Positions 24,061-31,837 of a stretch of DNA of 64,000 nt are shown piece after piece (within the stretch, counting starts at the first letter, position 1; every line of letters starts with the position of its first letter). The position numbers and the translations under genes are program-made. The notes beneath the pieces are model-generated. The model searched no databases. It was given only the letters and a program-made list of their open reading frames with translations, and was not told the origin of the DNA. This DNA comes from Burkholderia cepacia GG4 (lineage in GTDB: Bacteria > Pseudomonadota > Gammaproteobacteria > Burkholderiales > Burkholderiaceae), in assembly GCF_000292915.1 (NCBI RefSeq), contig NC_018513.1, positions 2,356,001-2,420,000 on the forward strand, given 5' to 3'.

Positions 24061-24486
24061 ACAAATGCTGGAGCAATCCTGCAGGTCCCATTCCCGTAGA
24101 AGCCCGGGAGAAAACACGCGGCCTTGGTTCGGTTGAAGCAAGCCTCCCGCGGGAAACGGTTTCGCCGAGATGATTCCCGGGCGAAACGACTTCCACTTCC
24201 GGCATATCGAGGGATTTGACCGACCCCTTACGGGCAAACAGCACCAGCGGTTCGCCGAAACCGACATGGCCTGGGAGGCAAACATGTCGGCGACGCGTCG
24301 CGCTTCGTTCGCGTTGTCCACTACCGCGAAGACCAGCACGCGCACATCTTCAATGACGCGCTTCTTGATGCCGACCGTGTCGAGAATCTGCTGGGTACGG
24401 TGCGCGAACGTATGCTCGGAGAACACTGCACGGATGCCATTCAGGCTTCTTCGGCGCCACTCGTCAGGCGACTCGAGCAAAGCACG
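24061..24486. repeat. Direct repeat copy 2 (426 bp, noisy first 190 bases)
   Basis: The right part (about 24250-24486) is identical to copy 1, while the left 190 bases carry many single-base deletions and substitutions. That one-sided decay is typical of the low-quality end of a sequence contig. The errors destroy the reading frame of the glycosyltransferase. Confidence 0.9.
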
Positions 24487-25330
24487 CATCGCCTCGTCGG
24501 CTTCCTTCGCATCGTCAACGGTCCAGACGAGGTCCCGGCCGAACGTTTCGTCGATGCCGAGCGATCGCGTACTCACGACCGGCGTGCCGCAGGCGAGCAG
24601 CTCGTAGACCCGTCGCGAGAACATCGTGCGCGAATCGATGACCGAATTCACGTTCAGGAAAACGCTGTAGCGCCGGTAAGCCCGGGACATTTCGTCATAC
24701 GGCAGGCTGCCGCGGATGCAGCCCTGGAAGCGCTCCGGAAACGCGAAATCGCTCTTTGCGCCAGCCGCATGATTGCGGTCGAAGATGTCGAGCTTGTGCT
24801 TCATCGCTGCATCGAGCAGCATGATCTGGTCGTCCCGGCGATCCGCGAACCGGTTCGCATAATAGCTACCGGCAAAACACAGTTTTCCGTTCCGTTCGCT
24901 CGAACCGATCGGATTATGCAGTCCGGGTTCGCACGCGAAGGGCAGCACATTCACGTTCGAGGACGAGCGCGCAGCGTACTGAGGCATCGCCTCCTCCGCC
25001 GTCGTGAACACGAAGTCGAACTGGCGTGCCGCCTCGATGAAGTTGTTGAAGTGGACGGGATCTTCCTTGTTCCAGAATACCGTCGGAATTCCGCGCTCCT
25101 TGAAGCCGTTTACCATGGCCTGCAGTTCGCGTCCCGGCGGATGCGCATAGGAACCGACGCGATACTGCCAGGACGACCGGTTTCCGCGCCATGCGGATTC
25201 GATCAGAAGCAGTTCCGGCTGGTCGCGCGCCAGGAGGCCTTTCCAGTTGCCCGGGCGCGGCTCGACCAGATTGAGGTATGGCGCGAAGCACTCGCGGCTG
25301 AATTCGTCGAACACCGTCATCGCCGTGACC
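24061..25330 (-). pseudogene. CgeB-like glycosyltransferase, 5'-truncated portion
   Basis: The frame reads MTVFDEFSRECFAPYLNL from an internal ATG at 25320 and continues with LLLIESAWRGNRSSWQYRVG, PTVFWNKEDPVHFNNFIEAA, LCFAGSYYANRFADRRDDQ and the sugar-nucleotide motif YELLACGTPVVSTRSLG. These are hallmarks of CgeB/DUF3880-type glycosyltransferases. Codons upstream of the ATG (STVTA) also fit the family, so the true start was lost at the junction with phaZ near 25331. A one-base deletion near 24248 shifts the frame inside the noisy repeat copy. Confidence 0.75.
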
Positions 25331-25720
25331 GTCGAATACACGGCGCTGCTCGACATGCCGGCCGAATACTTCCTGGATACCGTCGATATCGTGTTCCAGC
25401 GGATGTGCCTCGCGAACGGCACGTGGGACGTGGGCGGCCGGCGCGTCGAGCCGGCCGCGCTAAACGGCGTCGCGCTGCTGACCGTCGAAGGGGCGTGCGA
25501 CGCGGTCACGGGCGCCGGCCAGACGCATGCGGCGCTCGACATGTGCCGCGGCCTCGCGGCCGGCCAGCGTCACCGCGCCGATATCGGCGATTGCGACCAC
25601 TATGGGCTGTTCACCGGCGCGCGCTGGCGCGACGACGTCCATCCGGTGCTGCAGCGCGTGTTCGCGCAGGCCGAAGCGGACCGCCCCGGACCGCGCCGAC
25701 GCCGGATCAGGCGGACGTGA
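25331..25720 (+). pseudogene. phaZ: Intracellular PHB depolymerase, 3' part
   Basis: The frame resumes at EYTALLDMPAEYFLDTVDIV, the conserved region of PHB depolymerases just after the lost middle section. It includes the likely catalytic Asp in LTVEGACDAVTGAGQTHAA and the catalytic His in DCDHYGLFTGARW, then ends with an Arg-rich tail. With the 5' part it adds up to about 290 codons, against 400-430 in the family. It has no start of its own and, without the Cys-containing centre, could not be an active enzyme. Its end overlaps the end of the converging phosphoribosyltransferase gene by 14 bases. Confidence 0.85.
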
Positions 25721-26375
25721 TGCCGCCGTCCTGCGCGCGCGCCGCATCGAGCAGCGCGCGCACCTCGTCGTCCGCGGTCTGCTCGAAACGCGCGTAGAAC
25801 TGGCTGATCCCGAAGAACGACTCCGGCTGCGACACTGCCACGAACGCGTCGGCCAGATCGTCGAACGCATGCCGGGCGCTGGCCGGTGCGACGGGTGCCG
25901 CGGCCACGATGCGCGCAGGATGGCGCTCGCGCAGTGCCTGCAGCGCGACGCGCATCGACGCGCCGGTCGCGACGCCGTCATCGACCACGATCGCGATGCG
26001 CCCCTCCACCGGGAGCAGCGGCCTGGCGCCGCGATACAGTGCGTCGCGGCGCTGCAGCTCGACGGTTTCGCGCGCGATCAGCTCGGCGAGCTGGCCGTCG
26101 GTCGCCCCCATCGCGCGGATCGCCGAGTGCTGCAGATGGATCGCCCCGCCGGTCGCGATCGCACCGATCGCGAATTCGGGATCGGACGGCATGCCGAGCT
26201 TGCGCACGACCAGCACATCGAGCGGCGCGCGCAGCGCCAGCGCGACCGGGAACGCAACCGGCACGCCGCCGCGCGGCAGCGCGAGCACGACGACGTCGTC
26301 ACGCCCCGCGTAGTCCTGCAGTGCATGCGCAAGCCGACTGCCCGCGTCGGCGCGATCGACAAAACATTCGGTCAC
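25707..26375 (-). CDS. Phosphoribosyltransferase domain protein
   Basis: This 222-residue protein has the type I phosphoribosyltransferase fold, with the PRPP-binding loop IAIVVDDGVATGASMR near residues 122-137 and an early LPRGGVPVAFPVALAL motif. Such stand-alone proteins are annotated only as phosphoribosyltransferases; the base acceptor is unknown. I start at a GTG because AGGGAG lies seven bases upstream, while the longer frame from 26438 lacks similarity at its N-terminus. It converges on the broken phaZ. Confidence 0.85.
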   Translation of the reverse strand: MTECFVDRADAGSRLAHALQDYAGRDDVVVLALPRGGVPVAFPVALALRAPLDVLVVRKLGMPSDPEFAIGAIATGGAIHLQHSAIRAMGATDGQLAELIARETVELQRRDALYRGARPLLPVEGRIAIVVDDGVATGASMRVALQALRERHPARIVAAAPVAPASARHAFDDLADAFVAVSQPESFFGISQFYARFEQTADDEVRALLDAARAQDGGITSA

Positions 26376-26564
26376 GATCGGCTCCCTGCCATTGCGCCGG
26401 ATGCGCGACACCCGCGCCGGCGCCTGTCCAACGAGCATGGTTCATCGGCGGCGCCGATGCAAGGGGGGTCATACCGGCGGGTGCGGCGCGTGGCTTGTGG
26501 CGAAGAACGGGATTGGGCGGGTTCGCCCGGACTGGACCGGCCTGGGCGGGCGACGGGTCGGCGG

Positions 26565-27074
26565 TCAGAGCCCGCCGGCCTGCCGGTAAAGCCGCCAGAA
26601 CGACTGCGCGTACGACTGCGCGAGTTCCGGTGCGCGGTGGAACACGTTCACCGTGTCCGCATGCGCGGCCGCGCCGTCGGACAGCGTCGTCAGCGCGACA
26701 CTGTCGTCCACGATCACGAAGCGCGGCGCGGGATCGCCGTGCCGCGAGTCGATCGCGACATCGATGCCGGCCGATTTCAGATAACCGGCGCCGCTGTACT
26801 TGCCGGTGCGCGACGAGCGCGCCAGCACGACCCGCACTTCGATCCCCCGCGCGCGCGCCGCGCGCAGCGCCGCCGCGACCGCGGGCGGCACATACGCGTA
26901 GCCGGCCAGCAGCACGCGGCGCTGCGCGTTCTCGATCAGGTCGACCGTCGTGTCGGCCGCCGCGTTGTCATATGAAAAGTACCTGCCGACCGATGCGGCG
27001 TCGGACGGAATCGGGCTGGCGTGGGCGGTCGCCGCGCAGGTGAGCGCGGTGAGGAGGAAGGCGGCTGGTCTCAT
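26565..27074 (-). CDS. Secreted phospholipase-D-like domain protein, degenerate motif
   Basis: This protein of 169 residues has a signal peptide (about residues 1-22, ending TAHASP) and a single PLD-like domain similar to the Nuc endonuclease fold: IENAQRRVLLAGYAYVPPAVAAALRAARARGIEVRVVLAR, then RFVIVDDSVALTTLSDG. The usual HxK(x)4D signature is not intact; the His and Lys positions read HGDPAPRF. It may therefore be inactive as a phosphodiesterase or use another mechanism. The start could also be the ATG at 27086. It follows mdcH on the same strand with a 161-bp gap. Confidence 0.65.
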   Translation of the reverse strand: MRPAAFLLTALTCAATAHASPIPSDAASVGRYFSYDNAAADTTVDLIENAQRRVLLAGYAYVPPAVAAALRAARARGIEVRVVLARSSRTGKYSGAGYLKSAGIDVAIDSRHGDPAPRFVIVDDSVALTTLSDGAAAHADTVNVFHRAPELAQSYAQSFWRLYRQAGGL

Positions 27075-27235
27075 GGCGGGCGCCATTGTAGCGACGCCAA
27101 TTCGCGTGGCAAGCGCCTGCTGCAGCGCTGCTGCGCCGGCGCAACACCCGGCGCGAAACGACCGGCCGGCGGGCCGTTTTCCAAGCGGGGTCGAAGCAGT
27201 CCCGAAGCGTGTTCCGGCCGCTTGCGCGGCGTCGG

Positions 27236-28168
27236 TCAGCCGGCCGCGACGCGCGCGAGCCAGCTCGCGACGCCGTCGACGGAGCGGAAATCCGCGACAC
27301 TGCGCGCCGGCAGCGCCGGATACGCGCCACTCGCCATCTCGACCAACGCGCGGCCCGGGCCGAGCTCGAGAAACGCGGTCGCGCCGGCCTCGACGCACGC
27401 GGCCAGGCAGGCCGCCCACTCGACCGGCTCCGCGATCTGCCGCGCGAGCTTGTCCAGGCCCGCCTGCACATCGAGCACCGACGCGCCGTCGATCCCCGAA
27501 AACAGTCGCGTGCCGGGCAGCGGCCGGCGCACGCTCACGGCGGCCAGCAACGCGCGAAACACGGGCGCCGCCGACGCGAGCCGGCGCGTGTGCGACGCGA
27601 TCCGCACGCACACGGGCGCGACGCGCAACGCACCAGCGCGCACCGCGTCGTCGGCCACCGCGTCGACGTCGCCCTGCCGCCCGGCGACGACGAACGCGTC
27701 GCCCGGATTCGCGATCGCAATCGCCGCGTCGCGGCCGTCGCACAGTTGCGCAAGCCGCGCGCGCGTCAGCCCGCGCACAAACACCATCCGTTCATCGCCG
27801 CCGCTCGCGGCATCCATCGCGCGGGCACGCGCATCGGCGAGGTCGAGCGCGTCGTGCGGATCGATCATCCCCGCGACGCTCCACGACGCGACTTCGCCGA
27901 CGCTGTAGCCCGCGACGCAGCGACGCCGCGGCCACACCGCATCGAGCAAGGCGGTAGCCGCCAGCGCCTGCACCGTGCAGAGGATCTGCGCGGCGCGGTT
28001 CTCGCGCAGCGCGTCCGGCTCGGCCTGCCGCACCCAGTCGCGCGGATCGTCGCCGAGGAGCCGGCCGGCATGCGCGAACAATGCGTCGGCCTGCGGCACC
28101 GCGCCGGTCAGCTCGAACATGTCCGCGCGTTGTGCGCCTTGCCCCGAGCACAGAATCGCCAGCGTCAT
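27236..28168 (-). CDS. mdcH: Malonate decarboxylase epsilon subunit (malonyl-CoA:ACP transferase)
   Basis: MdcH loads malonyl groups onto the malonate decarboxylase acyl carrier protein to start the catalytic cycle. The 310-residue protein has the acyltransferase fold, with the oxyanion motif LAILCSGQGAQ at the N-terminus, the nucleophile elbow GYSVGEVASWSV near residue 95, and the His in RIASHTRRL near residue 199. Its start overlaps the mdcB stop by four bases, so the two are translationally coupled. It is the last gene of the mdc operon. Confidence 0.92.
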   Translation of the reverse strand: MTLAILCSGQGAQRADMFELTGAVPQADALFAHAGRLLGDDPRDWVRQAEPDALRENRAAQILCTVQALAATALLDAVWPRRRCVAGYSVGEVASWSVAGMIDPHDALDLADARARAMDAASGGDERMVFVRGLTRARLAQLCDGRDAAIAIANPGDAFVVAGRQGDVDAVADDAVRAGALRVAPVCVRIASHTRRLASAAPVFRALLAAVSVRRPLPGTRLFSGIDGASVLDVQAGLDKLARQIAEPVEWAACLAACVEAGATAFLELGPGRALVEMASGAYPALPARSVADFRSVDGVASWLARVAAG

Positions 28169-29034
28169 CGCCCCTCCTCGTCCGCTTCGAGCGCATCGAC
28201 GAACACGCTCATCGCCAGCAGGTCGGCCGCGCCGCCCGGGCTCAAGCGGCGCGCGACGAATGCGCGGTGCGCGGCGACCGCGTGCAGCCGCCAGTCGCGC
28301 GCTCGCACGCCGCCGCGGGCCACGAATGCGCGCGCGGTGGCGTGCGCGAAATCGAGGCCGGCCTGGCCGCCCCGGTGCAGCAGATTCGTATCGTCGAGCG
28401 CGGCGATCAGCGCGAAGCACGCGTCGACGCGCGCGGCTTCCGGATCGTCGGGCACACTGCGCTGTGCCCGACGCAGCGCCGGCAGGCCGACACCGTACAC
28501 GGTCGTGAAGCCGTCGGCCGCCTCGCGGCGCGCGCCGCCGACGCCGTAGCGGCGGCTCGCCTGTTCGCCGTGACTGTCGGGCAACCGTGGACCGCCAAGG
28601 ATCTCGGTACCCCACCGCTGTGCGACGTACGTGCCGAGCGTCATCGTGCGCGCCGCCGTGCCGGGCGGCACCGTGCGCCGGCCCGCGGCCGCGCACAACA
28701 GCCCGAGCCCGAAGATCGCGCCGCGATGCGTGTTGACGCCGCCGGTCGCGGCCAGCATCGCGTGCTCCGCGCGCAGGCCGATCTTGCGCAGCACGGCCAT
28801 GTCCGCGTCGTGCGCACCGGCGTCGGCGAGTTCCGCGAAATACGGTCGCAGCACGGCAGCGCTGCGCGCGAACGTCGCGGCATCCATGTCCGCATGACTG
28901 CCGGTATCGACGTGACTGACGAGCCCCGGTTTCGGATAGGTCTCGATTTCCTGCACGAGGCTGTGCTCGGCAAGTTCGGCGATGCGCTCGGCATCGGACG
29001 GCGCCGCAGCGCGGCAGGCGGCCCATGCGCTCAT
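28165..29034 (-). CDS. mdcB: Triphosphoribosyl-dephospho-CoA synthase
   Basis: MdcB joins dephospho-CoA and ATP to form the 2'-(5''-triphosphoribosyl)-3'-dephospho-CoA precursor of the decarboxylase prosthetic group. The 289-residue CitG-family protein shows EIETYPKPGLVSHVDTGSHADMD near residue 30, GVNTHRGAIFGLGLL near 100, and DDTNLLHRGG near 208. It overlaps both neighbours by four bases (mdcG upstream, mdcH downstream). MdcG then attaches the product to the acyl carrier protein. Confidence 0.93.
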   Translation of the reverse strand: MSAWAACRAAAPSDAERIAELAEHSLVQEIETYPKPGLVSHVDTGSHADMDAATFARSAAVLRPYFAELADAGAHDADMAVLRKIGLRAEHAMLAATGGVNTHRGAIFGLGLLCAAAGRRTVPPGTAARTMTLGTYVAQRWGTEILGGPRLPDSHGEQASRRYGVGGARREAADGFTTVYGVGLPALRRAQRSVPDDPEAARVDACFALIAALDDTNLLHRGGQAGLDFAHATARAFVARGGVRARDWRLHAVAAHRAFVARRLSPGGAADLLAMSVFVDALEADEEGR

Positions 29035-29699
29035 CGCACACCTCCCGTGAATGCGTCGACCGACATCAATTCGACGGCGATCGCCGTCTTGACTGCGACT
29101 TCGGGCAGCCGCGCGTGCAGTTCGCGCCAGTTCACGCCCGCGCCGTCGTCGCGCAGCAGTTCGCCGTCGATGCGCATCGGCGCGCGCGCGTCGATCGCCG
29201 CGAGGCCATGGAGCAGCGTCGCGAGCGCTCCGGCGTCCGGCAGCGGCAACACGATGTCGAGATCGGAAGACTCGCTCAGGTAGCGCTCGCCGGTCAGCGC
29301 CTGCCACGCGAGGCTGCCGAACACGCGGCCCTGGACGCCGCAGCGCGCGCCGAGCGCCGCCAGGTCGCGCAACGACGCCTGCCATGCGTCGGGCGCAGCG
29401 GCGAGCACGTCGGCCAACGCGGGCAGCGGGCCGACCGACGCGAGCGCGTCGGCGGCGACGTTCAGCGCGATGCGTCGCTTGCCCGCCGAAGGCGGCAGCG
29501 GCAAGCCGAGCGGCACGCGCCCGGCATCGGCCTCATCGGGCGATGCGCGGCGCACGATCAGCGGCCAGCCACGCGCGGCCCACGCGTGCACGAGCGGCTC
29601 GGCCGCCAGCGCGGGATCGCGCGCGCATGCCGCGTGCCACCCGGCCGCCTTCAGCGTGACGAGCGTGTGGCGGCGCAGGGGTGTGTCAGCGTGCGGCAC
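29031..29699 (-). CDS. mdcG: Malonate decarboxylase holo-ACP synthase (phosphoribosyl-dephospho-CoA transferase)
   Basis: MdcG transfers the prosthetic group made by MdcB onto MdcC. The 222-residue protein shows the nucleotidyltransferase-like motif GSLAWQALTGERYLSESSDLDIVLPL, with two conserved Asp, near residues 130-155, and ends with VKTAIAVELMS. I start at the GTG (VPHADTPLRRHTLV), which overlaps the end of mdcE by 14 bases. A longer frame to 29789 would run deep inside mdcE. The order mdcE-mdcG-mdcB is consistent with a single operon. Confidence 0.9.
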   Translation of the reverse strand: MPHADTPLRRHTLVTLKAAGWHAACARDPALAAEPLVHAWAARGWPLIVRRASPDEADAGRVPLGLPLPPSAGKRRIALNVAADALASVGPLPALADVLAAAPDAWQASLRDLAALGARCGVQGRVFGSLAWQALTGERYLSESSDLDIVLPLPDAGALATLLHGLAAIDARAPMRIDGELLRDDGAGVNWRELHARLPEVAVKTAIAVELMSVDAFTGGVR

Positions 29700-30393
29700 G
29701 CGCGAGTGCCTCGACGCGGCGCGCGACGTCGGCCGCGACCGGCCGGCCGCGCGCCGCGCGACCATCGCTGCGATCGGCCGGCTTGGCAAGCCATTCGCCG
29801 ACTTGCGCGTCGAGCGCGCGGGCCGGATCGAGCACGGCGTCGACGGCGCCCATCTTCACGAGGTTGTCGAGCCCCGGCGCGAACACCGGCGTCGAGCGCG
29901 CCATCTCCTTCAGCACGTCGATCGGCAGCTTCGTCACGCGCGACATCGAAGGCAGGTCCATCACCTCCGGCTCGGCGCCCGGCACCGCGAGCAACGTGCG
30001 CGTCGCGAGCGCGGTCGCGATGAATGCGCCCGCGGCCGTATGACCGTACAGCACGCCGATCGTCCGGTGCCCGGCGAGCTCCGCGTGCATCAGGCATTTC
30101 GCGAGATGCGACAGCCCTTCGTTCAGGCCGAGCAGTTCGTCGCGCTTGCTCATCCGCTGGCTGTCGCTGTCGACGAGCACGAGAATCGGTGTGTCGCCGC
30201 CGCGCTCGATCGTGTCGAGCACGTGCGACGCGAGCGTCACGGCTTCATCGATGCCGAACGGCAAGCGGTCGGCGACGCCGATCACGTCGACGCGCGTGCC
30301 GGCCAGGTCGGCGTGACCGGTCAGCAAGCCGCCGGTTCGCGCGATCGAATGGCCTTTGGGGAACAGCGAGGTCAGTACTTCATCGAGCGTCAT
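29686..30393 (-). CDS. mdcE: Malonate decarboxylase gamma subunit
   Basis: MdcE is the partner of MdcD in the carboxyltransferase-like heterodimer that decarboxylates malonyl-ACP. The 235-residue protein begins MTLDEVLTSLFPKGHSI and has the crotonase-like carboxyltransferase region PILVLVDSDSQRMSKRDELLG and the GHTAAGAFIATALAT oxyanion stretch near residue 125. It lies 199 bases after mdcD, a large gap for this otherwise tight operon, filled by a hairpin-rich element. Confidence 0.93.
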   Translation of the reverse strand: MTLDEVLTSLFPKGHSIARTGGLLTGHADLAGTRVDVIGVADRLPFGIDEAVTLASHVLDTIERGGDTPILVLVDSDSQRMSKRDELLGLNEGLSHLAKCLMHAELAGHRTIGVLYGHTAAGAFIATALATRTLLAVPGAEPEVMDLPSMSRVTKLPIDVLKEMARSTPVFAPGLDNLVKMGAVDAVLDPARALDAQVGEWLAKPADRSDGRAARGRPVAADVARRVEALARAAR

Positions 30394-30592
30394 GCAGCCT
30401 CCCGCCGGAGCGCCCCAAGGGGCGTAGCGGGGAATGCGCGGAGCATCGCTCCGCGCCCGCGCAGCCGGTCGGCTTTGCCAAGCCGGCCGTGGACGGCAGG
30501 CACCCCCTCGGGGGGAGCCGTGCATGGGACCGGAGTCAGCGCTAAAGCGCCAACTCCGGTCGACAGCGAACGAAGTGAACGTGGGGGTCGTT
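30394..30592 (-). repeat. Multi-hairpin intergenic element inside the mdc operon
   Basis: The gap between mdcD and mdcE contains at least five near-perfect inverted repeats in a row: 30411-30424, 30436-30456, 30464-30487, 30503-30515 and 30529-30560. The last has an 8-bp outer stem ACCGGAGT and an inner GCGC stem. No T-run follows any of them, so they are not classical terminators. The composition resembles the palindromic intergenic elements common in Burkholderiales, which can protect or process polycistronic mRNA. Confidence 0.6.
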
Positions 30593-31516
30593 TCATTTCT
30601 GCTCCTGCAGTTGGTCGGCGAGCTTCGCGAATTCGTCGTCGGGCATGCCGGGAATTGCTTCCGGCTGATCGGCACCGAGCACACGCCACACGTCGAGCGC
30701 GTCCTGACATGCGCCGAACCGCTCAACCCGCGCTTCGAGACGCGTCTGCTCCGCGCGCAGCATCGCCGCATCGAACTTCGGCGCACGGCCGATCAGTTCG
30801 AGCGCGGCCGCGCGAAACGCGTCCGGCGTATCGGCGACGTAGCGATCCGCGTCGCCGATCAGCCGGCGATGCTTGCCGCCCATCGTGCGCCAGATCAGCG
30901 CGCGATCCTTCGCATCGAATTCCTCGACGCCGCGATTCGTCTCTATCACCTCGGGGCCGGACACGCTGATGCGGCCCTGCTCGGACACCGCGAGCGCCGA
31001 GCAGCACGCGGCAAGCAGCCCGCCGCCGCCGTAGCAGCCCGCGCGTCCGCCGATCAGCCCGATCACCGGCACGCCGGCCGCGCGCGCTTCGACGAGCGCA
31101 CGCATGATCTCGGCGATCGCGAGCTCGCCCGCGTTCGCTTCCTGCAGCCGCACGCCGCCCGTATCGAACAGGATCACCACCGGCGTGCCAAGTTCGCGCG
31201 CGGCGCGCAGCAGCCCCGTGAGCTTCGCGCCGTGCACTTCGCCGAACGCGCCGCCCATGAAGCGGCCTTCCTGCGCGGCGACGAACACCGGCTGGCCGTC
31301 GAGCCGGCCGTGGCCGACCACCATCCCGTCGTCGAACTGCTGCGGCAGGTCGAACAACGGCAGGTGCGGGCTCGTCACGCGCTCGCCCGGCCCGAGAAAT
31401 TCGGTGAAGCTGCCCGCGTCGAGCAGCCCGTCGACGCGCTGGCGCGCCGACGCTTCGTACCAGCTCGCGGCGTTCGCGACGAACGCGGGTGCGTCATGGA
31501 TCACGTCGGTCGTCAT
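30593..31516 (-). CDS. mdcD: Malonate decarboxylase beta subunit
   Basis: MdcD forms, with MdcE, the malonyl-ACP decarboxylase. The 307-residue protein carries the carboxyltransferase signature: VFVAAQEGRFMGGAFGEVHG near residue 75, VVILFDTGGVRLQEANAGEL near 115, and GRAGCYGGGGLLAACCSAL near 160. Its ATG overlaps the stop of mdcC by four bases. The biotin-independent type of malonate decarboxylase is indicated because no oxaloacetate-type membrane subunit is present. Confidence 0.94.
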   Translation of the reverse strand: MTTDVIHDAPAFVANAASWYEASARQRVDGLLDAGSFTEFLGPGERVTSPHLPLFDLPQQFDDGMVVGHGRLDGQPVFVAAQEGRFMGGAFGEVHGAKLTGLLRAARELGTPVVILFDTGGVRLQEANAGELAIAEIMRALVEARAAGVPVIGLIGGRAGCYGGGGLLAACCSALAVSEQGRISVSGPEVIETNRGVEEFDAKDRALIWRTMGGKHRRLIGDADRYVADTPDAFRAAALELIGRAPKFDAAMLRAEQTRLEARVERFGACQDALDVWRVLGADQPEAIPGMPDDEFAKLADQLQEQK

Positions 31517-31827
31517 GCGTCCCCCTCGATCGCGCGCACGGCCTGCGCGAGCCGCAGCGACACCATGTCGGGCCGCGCGCCGCCATCGTTGATCGACAGC
31601 TTCAGGCCGCCCGGCGCGCGCCGCTCGACAAAGTCCGACACCACGGCCTGCCACACCGTGCCGAAACCGACCGCCGCGGTGCGGATGTCGATCTCGCATT
31701 CATTGCCCGGCAGCATGCGCTCGACGAGCACTTCGAGATTGCCGGACGCGACCACGCCGACGAGCGCCGTGGCCCGTTCGCCCTTCGCGCGTTCGCGCGC
31801 GGTGAAGCGGTAGTTCAACTGTTCCAT
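31513..31827 (-). CDS. mdcC: Malonate decarboxylase acyl carrier protein (delta subunit)
   Basis: MdcC carries the acetyl or malonyl group on the unusual phosphoribosyl-dephospho-CoA prosthetic group. The 104-residue protein matches the family (MEQLNYRFTARERAKGERAT, a VVASGNLEVLVERML segment holding the Ser that receives the cofactor, and GFGTVWQAVVSDF). It starts ten bases after mdcA ends and overlaps mdcD by four bases. Confidence 0.93.
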   Translation of the reverse strand: MEQLNYRFTARERAKGERATALVGVVASGNLEVLVERMLPGNECEIDIRTAAVGFGTVWQAVVSDFVERRAPGGLKLSINDGGARPDMVSLRLAQAVRAIEGDA

Positions 31828-31837
31828 GCCCTCTTCC

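Larger units (their letters stand above)
22579..25334. other. Foreign 2.7-kb segment inserted into phaZ
   Basis: Between the two phaZ parts lies about 2.74 kb of lower-GC DNA with different codon use, carrying two antisense glycosyltransferase gene fragments. Both are cut off at the outer junctions, so this is not a transposon with intact cargo. About 115-120 phaZ codons are missing compared with the family. The left junction sequence CACGTCGTCGCC (22579-22590) fits both the phaZ frame (HVVA) and the glycosyltransferase frame (GDDV), a microhomology of about 12 bases. No target-site duplication, transposase or integrase is visible. Confidence 0.75.

Noticed and set aside
22579..25334. The phaZ insert as an insertion sequence or genomic island
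   Set aside because: There is no transposase, integrase, terminal inverted repeat or target-site duplication, and the cargo genes are truncated at both ends.
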